64,000 nt of DNA from positions 496,001-560,000 of the forward strand of contig NZ_CP149574.1 of assembly GCF_037890675.1 (NCBI RefSeq), given 5' to 3'. The notes below the pieces were generated by a model. The model made no database searches. It saw only the letters and a list, made by a program, of their open reading frames with translations, and was not told the origin of the DNA. Below, in pieces: positions 27,840 through 35,683 of this stretch. Both the position numbers and the translations under genes were made by a program. This stretch comes from Methylovirgula sp. 4M-Z18 (GTDB lineage: Bacteria > Pseudomonadota > Alphaproteobacteria > Rhizobiales > Beijerinckiaceae). The stretch's first letter is position 1; the number at the start of each line of letters is the position of its first letter.

Positions 27840-28979
27840 ATGCTGACGCGCCGCGCCACGACGAAGGTTCATGTGAGCGAGCGCCGCGCGCTCCATTGCG
27901 AGACCTTTGCCTATTGCGCGCATCCGCATCTGGCCGTCGCGGCGGACGGAACATTCTTGCTCGTCTTCAACCGTGCGCCGCGCCGGTCAATCACGCTGCA
28001 TCCGCCGCAAGACCCCGAATACCGCAACGTGCTGATGCGCTCCAGCGACGAGGGCAGGAGCTGGAGCGCGCCGGCCGTGGTGCCGGATTACGATTGGAGC
28101 GGTGTCGAATGCGCGGGCCTGACGGCGCTGCGCGATGGCCGGATCCTGCTGAACCAATGGCGGTTCGAATGGCTGCCGCTGCCGCTTGCGCGCGCCATCG
28201 AGCGGCACGATCTCGTCATGCCGGACGCTCTGATGCGCGATCTTGTTGTGTCGCCGGAACTCGATGTCTTCGCCGCCGGCGGCGAAGCAGCGCACCAGGC
28301 CTGCTCTTCGGCGCGCGGCGGCGGCGTGTGCGCGGTCCATTGTTCGGATGACGGCGGGCGCAGCTTTTGCCACACCGCCCGCATCGACATCGCGCCATTC
28401 AGTGGCGGCTATGGCATGCGGGGCGCGATTGAATTGCCGGACGGGGATATTTTGCTTCCCCTCTCGGATGTGCCGCATTACCGCACCGTGTTCACCGTGC
28501 GCTCATCAGACCGCGGCGCGCGTTGGAGCAAGCCGCAGCTTATCGCCAAAGGCGCTGGTCATGCGTTCGAGGAACCGGCGGGCCTTCTCCTCCCGTCGGG
28601 CCGTGTTCTTGTCATCCTGCGCGACAATGTCAGCCGTGTTCTGCACAGTATCGCGTCCGATGATCATGGCGCGAACTGGTCGGCGCCGGTGCCAACTGGC
28701 ATCGAGGCTTACCCCGCCCATCTCCTGGCGCTGCCCAGCGGCGTCATCGCCTGCGCTGCTGGACGGCGCGCCGCGCCCTTCGGCATCGTCCTGCATCTCT
28801 CGGACGACGACGGCCATAGCTGGGGTCCGCCGCTCACGCTGATCGACGATCTGCCAACGAAGGATCTTGGCTATCCGACCCTGGCCCGCCGTGCGAATGG
28901 CGAGCTCTTCGTGGTTTACTATGCGCGCGATGCCGAGGGTGTCACCGGTATCCATAGCCTGACGGTGCGACTATCATGA
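27840..28979 (+). CDS. Sialidase-fold (BNR repeat) protein, predicted cytoplasmic, copy 2
   Basis: 379 aa from the ATG at 27840, 10 bases after the previous stop. Asp-boxes include SSDEGRSW, SDDGGRSF, SSDRGARW, SDDHGANW and SDDDGHSW. It is a distant paralogue of the preceding protein: the same propeller repeats, but little other shared sequence. No signal peptide is seen. Two adjacent, diverged intracellular propellers suggest two chemical steps or a heteromeric enzyme. The substrate is unknown. Confidence 0.78.
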   Translation: MLTRRATTKVHVSERRALHCETFAYCAHPHLAVAADGTFLLVFNRAPRRSITLHPPQDPEYRNVLMRSSDEGRSWSAPAVVPDYDWSGVECAGLTALRDGRILLNQWRFEWLPLPLARAIERHDLVMPDALMRDLVVSPELDVFAAGGEAAHQACSSARGGGVCAVHCSDDGGRSFCHTARIDIAPFSGGYGMRGAIELPDGDILLPLSDVPHYRTVFTVRSSDRGARWSKPQLIAKGAGHAFEEPAGLLLPSGRVLVILRDNVSRVLHSIASDDHGANWSAPVPTGIEAYPAHLLALPSGVIACAAGRRAAPFGIVLHLSDDDGHSWGPPLTLIDDLPTKDLGYPTLARRANGELFVVYYARDAEGVTGIHSLTVRLS

Positions 28980-29015
28980 ACCATCAACCCGCGCGTTCTT
29001 TTTTCGGGAGCCGGC

Positions 29016-30101
29016 ATGTCGCACGTTGAACTCTCCGGCGTCTTCAAGCGCTTCGGCGCGTTCGAGGCCATCCGCGGCATCGACCTCGACATCCCCGACG
29101 GCGCCTTCACGGTTTTTGTCGGACCGTCGGGTTGCGGCAAATCGACCTTGCTGCGTTTGATTTGCGGGCTGGAAATGCCGAGCGAAGGCACGATCCGGTT
29201 TGATGGGCGCGACATGCGCGGTGTTCCGCCGGCAGGACGCAAACTGGCGATGGTGTTTCAATCCTATGCGCTCTATCCGCATATGTCGGTGGCCGACAAT
29301 ATGGGTTTCGCGCTGCGCATGTCCGGCGTGTCGAAAGATGAGCGCGTGGTACGTGTCGCCAAAGCGGCGGAGATCCTGCAGATTACCCGGCTCCTCGAGC
29401 GCCGCCCGAAAGAGCTGTCGGGCGGTCAGCGGCAACGCGTCGCGATCGGGCGCGCGATCGTCCGCGAGCCGTCGCTGTTTTTGTTCGACGAGCCGCTCTC
29501 CAATCTCGACGCGGAATTGCGCGTCGAAATGCGGTTCGAACTGGCAGAATTGCACCGGCGTCTGCGCACCAGCATGATTTATGTCACGCATGATCAGATC
29601 GAGGCGATGACGCTCGCCGACCAAATCGTCGTGCTGCACGATGGCCGGATCGAACAAGTCGGCATGCCTTCCGAACTTTATGAGCGGCCGGCGAACCGCT
29701 TTGTGGCCAATTTCATCGGCTCGCCGCGTATGAATTTTCTGACCGGCCGCGTGACGGCGCTGCGCCCCGGAGCGATCGTTGTCGCGATCCCGGGGCTGGA
29801 GCCTGCGGAGATCGCCTTGCCTGTGCGGGACAGCGGCTCGCTCAAGGCTGGCGACGATATCGAGATCGGCATTAGGCCCGACGATTTGCGCGTTGGCTCC
29901 AGCGGCGTTGCACATCTCACGATGCCGGTGGCATTCAGCGAATATATCGGCGGCGCCACTTACCTACACGCGCCAAGCCAAGCCACTGGGCGCTTGACCG
30001 TACGCTATGCTGGTCAGACGCCACCGACAGGAAGCGTCCCACTCGAGATCGATCCCGGCCGGTGCCATGCTTTTACGATGGATGGCCTACGGTTGTCCTA
30101 A
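29016..30101 (+). CDS. ABC sugar transporter ATP-binding protein (UgpC/MalK type)
   Basis: 361 aa. Walker A GPSGCGKST, Q-loop QSYALYPHMSV, signature LSGGQRQRVAIGRAI, Walker B LFLFDEPLSNLDAELR and switch His in TYVTHDQIEAM-like YVTHDQ are present. The C-terminal 120 residues form the TOBE regulatory domain. It energises the two permeases upstream. Last gene of the rightward operon. Confidence 0.94.
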   Translation: MSHVELSGVFKRFGAFEAIRGIDLDIPDGAFTVFVGPSGCGKSTLLRLICGLEMPSEGTIRFDGRDMRGVPPAGRKLAMVFQSYALYPHMSVADNMGFALRMSGVSKDERVVRVAKAAEILQITRLLERRPKELSGGQRQRVAIGRAIVREPSLFLFDEPLSNLDAELRVEMRFELAELHRRLRTSMIYVTHDQIEAMTLADQIVVLHDGRIEQVGMPSELYERPANRFVANFIGSPRMNFLTGRVTALRPGAIVVAIPGLEPAEIALPVRDSGSLKAGDDIEIGIRPDDLRVGSSGVAHLTMPVAFSEYIGGATYLHAPSQATGRLTVRYAGQTPPTGSVPLEIDPGRCHAFTMDGLRLS

Positions 30102-30508
30102 CGGCAACAGAATACGCCCAAACGCCGCCGGCGACGCTCAATCGCACTGCCATATGTGGCGCGGCCACATAGCTTTCCCCCAAGCTCGCGGTGCCGGCCT
30201 GATCGTCGCGGTCGAAACGCCGCACGACTGGGCTATCGCGATCGATGATGCCGAGGATGCGGCCCGGAAAGGCGTGGACATCTTCCGCCAGGACCGAGTG
30301 CCCCGCGACGGCGGAGCCGCAGACGTCGCCCCCCGGGGGGATACGCGCGCAAGTACGCTTGCCCCAGAACGGACCGACGACTAGTTCTTAGGTTCCACGC
30401 TGGAAATAAAATACGGCCCAATTCAGCTTCGGCACCATTTGCCAAATCAGCGCCGACATATTGGCCGCCGTGCTCGATTGCGGTTGCGCGAAAGGACACG
30501 TCGAAATG
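30102..30508. other. Gap before the right tRNA-fMet fragment; no supported gene
   Basis: Stop-poor frames exist on both strands (30121-30384 plus; 30090-30340 minus), but neither gives a recognisable protein and neither has a convincing start. It may be a decayed coding remnant at the island end. Confidence 0.4.
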
Positions 30509-30556
30509 AGGCTCATAACCTGAAGGCCGCAGGTTCAAATCCTGCCCCCGCAACCA
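30509..30556 (+). repeat. 3' fragment of initiator tRNA-Met (right direct repeat)
   Basis: It has the same 48-base segment as at 14868-14915: anticodon loop CTCATAA, T arm GGTTCAAATCC, 3' CCA. The sequence upstream of AGGCTCATAACC is unrelated to a tRNA, so the 5' part is missing. It is followed 6 bases later by a strong terminator, which suggests this copy carries the original downstream flank of a tRNA gene. Confidence 0.85.
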
Positions 30557-30562
30557 AAGATC

Positions 30563-30598
30563 AAGCCCTTGAAACTTAACAAGTTTCAAGGGCTTTTT
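30563..30598 (+). terminator. Rho-independent terminator behind the tRNA-fMet fragment
   Basis: AAGCCCTTGAAACTT (30563-30577) and AAGTTTCAAGGGCTT (30581-30595) form a perfect 15-bp stem with loop AAC, followed by a T run to 30598. It is placed as a tRNA transcript terminator would be. Confidence 0.85.
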
Positions 30599-30770
30599 GA
30601 TTCTCAGAACATCCCGCCCCAAACCCCTCCGTGGAAGCACCCTGGAAGCGTTGGGAAGAAAGCCCACGCGTAAATTCGGCGAAAACCTTTTCGGCAATGT
30701 GTGGCAAGACTGCAACTGACCTTGCCTCCTAGAACGCCCTCGATCTGCGCTATAACCACCTAAGGCGTTG

Positions 30771-31030
30771 ATCTGAGCCCTTCAAATTGGATCGTTTTTC
30801 GCTAGAGTTTTCTGCCTGTTTTTCCTGGCTGGGAAAGGAGCGGAAGACGATGAAGGCCTCGAAGTTTTCGGACGCCCAGAGGGCGTTTATCCTGAAGCAA
30901 GGCAATGATGGTGTCGCGGTGGCGGATATCTTCAGGCGCCCAAGACCGCCGCTTGCGTCTCACTGGCGTCGGATCCGGCTCTTCGTCAACCGACATCAAC
31001 GTTAGTGTCCGCTTCTCGGTTAAGTGGACA
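30771..31030 (+). pseudogene. IS3-family transposase OrfA remnant
   Basis: The ATG at 30850 encodes MKASKFSDAQRAFILKQGND followed by GVAVADIF, which matches the start of IS3-family (IS407-type) OrfA. After residue 28 the frame departs from the family and no OrfB follows, so only about 90 bases of the transposase are left. An AAGGAG ribosome-binding site precedes the ATG. Near the right side, TGTCCGCTT and AAGTGGACA (31006-31030) form an imperfect inverted repeat resembling insertion-sequence ends. Confidence 0.75.
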
Positions 31031-31255
31031 CGATCATCGAGCCACTCTTGCGAGATCTACCCCGCGCCTCGCGCTCAACGCCAGACGGTCCTCGCGGGAG
31101 GGATACGTGGAAAACGCAAGCGGCGCTGAAAATGGCCGCGCGCCAGTGCTTCTTGCGGACCTCTCAGCGAAAGGCAAGGAACACCGCAATCCTTAATTTC
31201 CAAACACCCTCTTAGCGCAAGCGAATAGCCCTGGATGGAAGGGAGGAAAGACTCT

Positions 31256-32221
31256 TCAAGATCGGCCCCCCGCCAATCCCCGCGAGATCAGAGCACCGAT
31301 CCGCTTCCGAATGTCGCCGACACGTGGAAAGAAGATCTCATCACTCTTTGCACCTGACATCGATCGAGATGCAACGGAACGCGCTGGCTGGTACAGGATC
31401 GCACCGTCGCCGATCAGAGCAGCGGCGAGTCGACCTCCGACATCATCCCCTGCCGGCTTCCAGCACTCGCGCACCGGCGCCTCAAACAACCAGCCTTGTC
31501 CATATCGAGCTCCGCAATCGCGCGCCGCGGCAAGATGTTGCTTGGTCTCGATACCCTCGACCACAACGGTCGGGGCCAGGCAGCTCGCGAGTGAAATGAC
31601 AGAGCGCAGCCCTTGGCAACCAGAGGGTCTTTCGCGCAGATCGCCAAAGCAACTCCGGTCGATCTTGATAATGTCCCATTCGACATTCAGGCCGTAAAGA
31701 CTATGGCTCATAGCGTAACGCGCCCCGAAGTCGTCAATCGCGATCCTGCAGCCAAGCGATTGGACCTCGGCAAGCCGTTTGTCGGCAAAGAGGATTTCAT
31801 TCAGGGGGCTACTTTCGGTGATCTCAAGTATCAGCCGCTTCGCCAGCTCGGGCCTATGGGCAATGGACCGCACAAACTTGTCCCATGCCGCCCTGTCCGC
31901 CAGAGTATTTGGCGATATGTTGCAGCCGAGGACCGCGCCGCGATCATCCTGGAGAGCATCGAGCACCAAGTCGAGGATAGCGAGGTCCAAGGACGCAATA
32001 CTGGCGCTAGCTTCGAGGCGACTGACGAAATCTCCGCCCGTGAGACAGGCGCCGTCCCCCACCATTACCCGCGCGAGACATTCGCCATAGAACTCGCCAG
32101 GTGCTTGGCTGAGCAGATTAACAACGGGCTCCGTGGCGAATCCGATTCGAATCTCCACCCGCCTGCCGCGAAGACCGCGGTCGCCGGCGTCGCAGGCTAT
32201 ATTCGACAACATTGCATTCAT
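31256..32221 (-). CDS. EAL-domain protein (cyclic-di-GMP phosphodiesterase)
   Basis: 321 aa from the ATG at 32221, preceded by GGGGA; the frame stays open to 32419. A stand-alone EAL domain starts near residue 25 and shows GECLARV at the EAL site, the metal ligand Asn in NISPNTL, EITESSPL, DDFGARYAMS, IIKIDRS, VVEGIET and GQGWLFEAP. All metal and catalytic positions seem kept, with Ala to Cys in the signature. It has no GGDEF, PAS or membrane part. About 85 residues follow the domain with no recognised motif. It should hydrolyse cyclic-di-GMP in the cytoplasm; on an island it may tune motility or biofilm. Confidence 0.85.
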   Translation of the reverse strand: MNAMLSNIACDAGDRGLRGRRVEIRIGFATEPVVNLLSQAPGEFYGECLARVMVGDGACLTGGDFVSRLEASASIASLDLAILDLVLDALQDDRGAVLGCNISPNTLADRAAWDKFVRSIAHRPELAKRLILEITESSPLNEILFADKRLAEVQSLGCRIAIDDFGARYAMSHSLYGLNVEWDIIKIDRSCFGDLRERPSGCQGLRSVISLASCLAPTVVVEGIETKQHLAAARDCGARYGQGWLFEAPVRECWKPAGDDVGGRLAAALIGDGAILYQPARSVASRSMSGAKSDEIFFPRVGDIRKRIGALISRGLAGGRS

Positions 32222-32609
32222 TCTTGATTTGATCCCCAGAATATCAGTTAAACAAATGACCCAATCGACAAAGCGCCGAACGACAGGAGCGGACGTACCT
32301 TGACACCCTTCCGCCGCATTGTCGTTGCGTGGAAATCTCAATACGTAACTATTCGTCCCAATTGCATCAGGTGTGACATAGAGCGCGCGTCGGCGGTTTC
32401 GCGGCTGGCAAGCAGGCATTGCGCTGGAAGACGTGAGAAAAGGCTTTCAATGCAAAGCTCCGGAGAGCTTGAGCAATGACGGAAGGCCAAACAACCGCCC
32501 TGAACCTACACCGTGAAGTACCCATTGTTTTGGCCGGCCAGGGAATCCAGTCATCAGATATGTAGCTATGCGATGCCATCGCATTTGCCTGGTCGAGCTG
32601 GCGTGCAAA
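32222..32609. other. Gap between EAL gene and traD; no supported gene
   Basis: It holds only the possible N-terminal extension of the EAL reading frame (to 32419), which has no domain, and short overlapping frames without recognisable product. Confidence 0.4.
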
Positions 32610-32843
32610 TCATGCTGCGTGACGGGCTTTCAGTGATTTCCGAACGCCTGCTTTCCCTTTTCGGCCCAGAGCACGCGGGCCTGTTCGGTCGCTCTGGAGC
32701 TTGCCAGCCATCCAAAGCGGCGCGCCGTAGATCATGGCGCGATCATCGCCCGTCAGGTCCACGATCCCGGCCTTGACGACGAGGCCGCCCAGTTCGATCA
32801 GGTGCCGTGTGCGCTCGCGGCGCTCGACCTGCCACGCGCGCAT
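32610..32843 (-). CDS. traD: Conjugal transfer protein TraD (Ti-plasmid type)
   Basis: 77 aa from the ATG at 32843, one base beyond the traC stop. The core RHLIELGGLVVKAGIVDLTG followed by DDRAMIYGAPLWM is the hallmark of the short TraD proteins encoded next to traC and opposite traA on Agrobacterium and rhizobial plasmids and integrative elements. It is a helper of the relaxosome. The C-terminus (KGKAGVRKSLKARHAA) is basic. The longer open frame to 32945 overlaps traC and is not needed. Confidence 0.8.
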   Translation of the reverse strand: MRAWQVERRERTRHLIELGGLVVKAGIVDLTGDDRAMIYGAPLWMAGKLQSDRTGPRALGRKGKAGVRKSLKARHAA

Positions 32844-32844
32844 G

Positions 32845-33171
32845 TCACGCCGCGCCCGCGCCGCCTGATGCCGATTGCACGTGGCCTGGTTGCGGCGCAG
32901 CGCCGCCCGTGTCGCGGTCAGGCGTCGGTGCAGTTCGCCGCGCACGGTTTTGAAAGAATGCGGCCCCGCGTTTCGCCCATGCCTCCTTCTTTGCGGTGTC
33001 TTTTGTCTCGGCCAGCACGATCAGCGCACCCGCCCGTTCGTCGGTGCTGAGCGTATCGGCCGCGGCGGCGATGGCCAGTTCGCCGAGCTGCTGCACCTTG
33101 CGGCTCCTGAGGTCGCGCGCCTTGTCCTGAAGCGCTTTCAGTTCCGCATCAAAGTCCCGTGGCTTCCGCAT
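32845..33171 (-). CDS. traC: Conjugal transfer protein TraC (Ti-plasmid type)
   Basis: 108 aa. The ATG at 33171 is preferred because GGAG lies 6 bases before it; two other in-frame ATGs are at 33177 and 33186. MRKPRDFDAELKALQDKARD, RKVQQLGELAIAAAADTL and KKEAWAKRGAAFFQ match TraC, a small accessory protein of relaxase processing. It is divergent from traA, in the arrangement known from Ti-type plasmids. Confidence 0.82.
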   Translation of the reverse strand: MRKPRDFDAELKALQDKARDLRSRKVQQLGELAIAAAADTLSTDERAGALIVLAETKDTAKKEAWAKRGAAFFQNRARRTAPTPDRDTGGAAPQPGHVQSASGGAGAA

Positions 33172-33343
33172 CGTCATCTCCGTCACGTGTTGACGGCGCG
33201 ATGATAGCCGAGCACCCTGTACAACGCTGTAAGGTTGCCAGGACCGATTGGGACGGCACGGTCCCGCCCGAGAATTTTTCGAGGGAGGGCGCGCTTATAC
33301 GTCGTTCCGACGTGCGCTTCGCTGTGCAAATGCTCTCATCGCA

Positions 33344-34555
33344 ATGGCGATCTATCGTCTGCACGTCAAGGTCATTAGCCGCAAGACCGGCCAGAGCGCG
33401 GTCGCGTCCGCCGCGTATCGCTCGGCCTCGCGCCTGCGGGACGAACGGCTCGAACGCGCGCAGGACTTTCCCGCCAAGCGCGGCGTCGTCCATTCCGAAG
33501 TCTTGTTGCCGGAACACGCGCGGGAGCGATGGAGCGACCGCGAGCGGCTGTGGAATGACGTCGAGGCGTTCGAGGTCAGGAAGGATGCGCAGCTTGCCTG
33601 CGACTTCGCACAGTCGGAGTTCGTAGGTCTGGGCATGATTGCCGATCTCAATGGGCATTGGGATGTTGGCGAAGACGGCATGCCCAAACCCCATGCCCAT
33701 GTCATGCTGACCATGCGCGCGGTCGACGCAAACGGCTTCGGCCCAAAGGTACGGGACTGGAACCGCACGGAAATGGTCGAGCGCTGGCGCGAACGCTGGG
33801 CGGAACTCGCCAAGGAGCGCATGGCCGAACTCGACATCGATGCGCGCATCGACCATCGCAGCTTCGAAGCGCAGGGCATTGTGCTCGAGCCACAAAGCCA
33901 GATCGGCGCGCCCGCGCAGCACATCGAGGCTGAAGGGATCGAAGCCGACCGTGCCGAGATGCATCGCGAGATCGCGCGCGGCAATGGCGAACGGATCATC
34001 GTTGATCCTTCCCTCGCACTCGACGCGGTCACGCAGCAGCAATCGACCTTCACGCGCCGCGATATGGCGAGGTTCGCGCATCGGCACAGCGATGGTCTCG
34101 ACCAGTTCAACGGAGTGATGGGCGCGATGCGCAATGCGCCCGATCTGGTCGAATTGGGCCAAGCCGATCCGGCCCAGACCTATGCCGAGCGGCGCGGCAT
34201 CACCTTCCGCGCGGTGGATGCCGTCTTCAGCGCCGATGATACGGGCAACAAGCCGAGCCGGGAGCAGCTGCGCGAGGTCAGCGAGTCCCGCAAAGCCTTC
34301 GAAGCGGTGCGGCCCTATGGCTGGCGCGATGCCGAGGCGGCCTATGAGAAAAACTCCGACCTTGCCCGTGAAGCGGGTAGCGGCCGGGTCATCCGCGCTG
34401 TCCGCGCCCTCCAGCTCGAAACCGAAATCCGAAATAGCCCCGATTTGTGCGCCGACCGTTTCGCCAAATCGTCGGCCCTAGTTGCGGCCCTAGTCTCTAT
34501 CTGTGATTTATTGATGCGTCGAGAGATGCGTTGGGACAGGTTTATTCATAAATAA
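33344..34555 (+). pseudogene. traA: TraA relaxase with internal deletion
   Basis: 403 codons from the ATG at 33344 (MAIYRLHVKVISRKTGQSAV). Residues 1-250 are a MobA/MobL-type (MOBQ) relaxase with the metal-binding PKPHAHVMLTMR. In full TraA (about 1000 or more residues) a RecD-like helicase follows. Here the text passes from RNAPDLVELG straight to DPAQTYAERRGITFRA, a C-terminal segment of the family, so the Walker motifs and helicase core are missing. The last 20 residues diverge again. The nicking domain could still fold, but self-transfer is unlikely. Confidence 0.78.
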
Positions 34556-34624
34556 CTGAAAATGCGCATATTAATGGGATACCTTGAGCCAGCTTGAGAT
34601 CATCGGATACAATAATACGGCGGA

Positions 34625-34639
34625 CGCTCCCTCCGCCAT
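34625..34639 (+). repeat. 15-nt copy of the tRNA-Ser 3' end (candidate attR)
   Basis: CGCTCCCTCCGCCAT is identical to 13709-13723, the acceptor-stem 3' end of tRNA-Ser plus the next base, in the same orientation. It sits 70 bases after the decayed relaxase gene and 100 bases before a chromosomal-type regulator. A 15-base match is improbable by chance in 21 kb, though local GC skew and a small GGCGGA/TCCGCC hairpin here weaken the argument. Confidence 0.5.
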
Positions 34640-34737
34640 AAAGTCTCCCCATAGCACTGGTGGCTGCGGCGTTTGCTGTGCCTCATGCCGACCGGCACCT
34701 TCGGCAGCGTCGCGTCCGCAGCGATATCGAAAGCGCG

Positions 34738-35595
34738 TCAGTGGTGGGCCGCTCCCTTTAAATCGTCGCCGACCAGCGCGACATGGAATTGCTCGGTTGC
34801 CTCGTCCGCGGGGAACATGCATTCGATGCGCAGTTCCTGGGCCGCGACAGTCTGCGGCGTGCCGACGGTTGTGACCATCGAGAAGTAGTTGAGCAGCTTG
34901 CCGTCCTTGACGAAACCCATCGGGATGACCGGCGTCACGGACTGGACGCTCATCGCCTTGGGTCGGGTCCAGCGCGCCTCGACGTCAGGATAGGCGAGCA
35001 AAGCCGCCAGCAGTTCTTTGATCTTGTCGTCAACCACGCGCCCGACCGTCTCCCGATAGACGCGCTGGATCAGGCTTTCGGCCACAGCTGGCCAATCAGC
35101 GACGAACGGGCGCATGCCATCCGGGTCGAACATCAGGTGCAGCATGTTGCGCGGGCGCTCGCGTGCCGACAGATCAATGAAGCGGCCGAAGAAGCGCGGC
35201 GCCGCCCCGTTGGTCATAAGCACGTTCCAATAACGGTCCATGACGAGGGCCGGGAACGGCTCGTGCTGGCGCAGGATGCGCTCCAGGGCTTTGGTGATGC
35301 TACGCATCTCCGGCCCGTCCCAGGCGCCGTCCGGATAGATTGGCGCATAGCCGCCGGCGAGCAGCAGCGTGTTGCGGTCGCGCAGGGGCATATCGAGCGC
35401 GGTCGCTATGTCGATCAGCATCTGGCGGCTTGGCACGCTGCGTCCGATTTCAATGAAGCTGAGATGCCGCTGCGAGACGCCAGTGTCGAGGGACAGGTTG
35501 AACTGGCTCTTCCCGCGCACGTCGCGCCAATGGCGCAGCAGGGCGCCCAGTTCGCCGCCTTGCGGCGCAATAGCAGAATTTCGCGACGGCATCAC
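34738..35595 (-). CDS. XRE-family regulator with MmyB-like ligand-binding domain
   Basis: 285 aa. Residues 15-75 form a Cro/CI helix-turn-helix (LGALLRHWRDVRGKSQFNLS; GVSQRHLSFIEIGRSVPSR). The rest is the MmyB-like domain (DRYWNVLMTNGAAPRFF; ARERPRNMLHLMFDPDGMRPF), a PAS-like fold proposed to bind fatty acids. In related genomes such regulators sit near oxidoreductases. Here the gene precedes an AhpD-like gene on the same strand and may control it. Confidence 0.9.
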   Translation of the reverse strand: MMPSRNSAIAPQGGELGALLRHWRDVRGKSQFNLSLDTGVSQRHLSFIEIGRSVPSRQMLIDIATALDMPLRDRNTLLLAGGYAPIYPDGAWDGPEMRSITKALERILRQHEPFPALVMDRYWNVLMTNGAAPRFFGRFIDLSARERPRNMLHLMFDPDGMRPFVADWPAVAESLIQRVYRETVGRVVDDKIKELLAALLAYPDVEARWTRPKAMSVQSVTPVIPMGFVKDGKLLNYFSMVTTVGTPQTVAAQELRIECMFPADEATEQFHVALVGDDLKGAAHH

Positions 35596-35683
35596 GGCTC
35601 CCTCTCAAATGCAGAACAAGGCTATCCTATCGGGCGCCGTCCGCACCGCACTATGGATCGGCGGTGCGGACGGTCGCGAATGG

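Larger units (their letters stand above)
14868..30556. mobile_element. 15.6-kb segment bounded by tRNA-fMet 3' fragments
   Basis: Two 48-nt near-identical direct repeats of the initiator tRNA-Met 3' part bound a complete divergent catabolic locus. Both ends are truncated tRNA copies, so neither is the reconstituted gene, which suggests a tandem or relocated element. No integrase lies inside. Confidence 0.6.
13633..34639. mobile_element. Candidate decayed genomic island next to tRNA-Ser (mosaic)
   Basis: The left end is tRNA-Ser. The right end is a 15-nt direct copy of its 3' terminus at 34625-34639, lying just past a decayed relaxase gene. In between are tRNA-fMet fragments, an IS remnant, tra genes and catabolic cargo. 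No integrase gene was found, so the element would be immobile. The boundaries are inferred from one short repeat. Confidence 0.5.

Noticed and set aside
30121-30384. Stop-poor frames on both strands before the right tRNA-fMet fragment
   Set aside because: Neither gives a recognisable protein; in GC-rich DNA frames of this length arise by chance.
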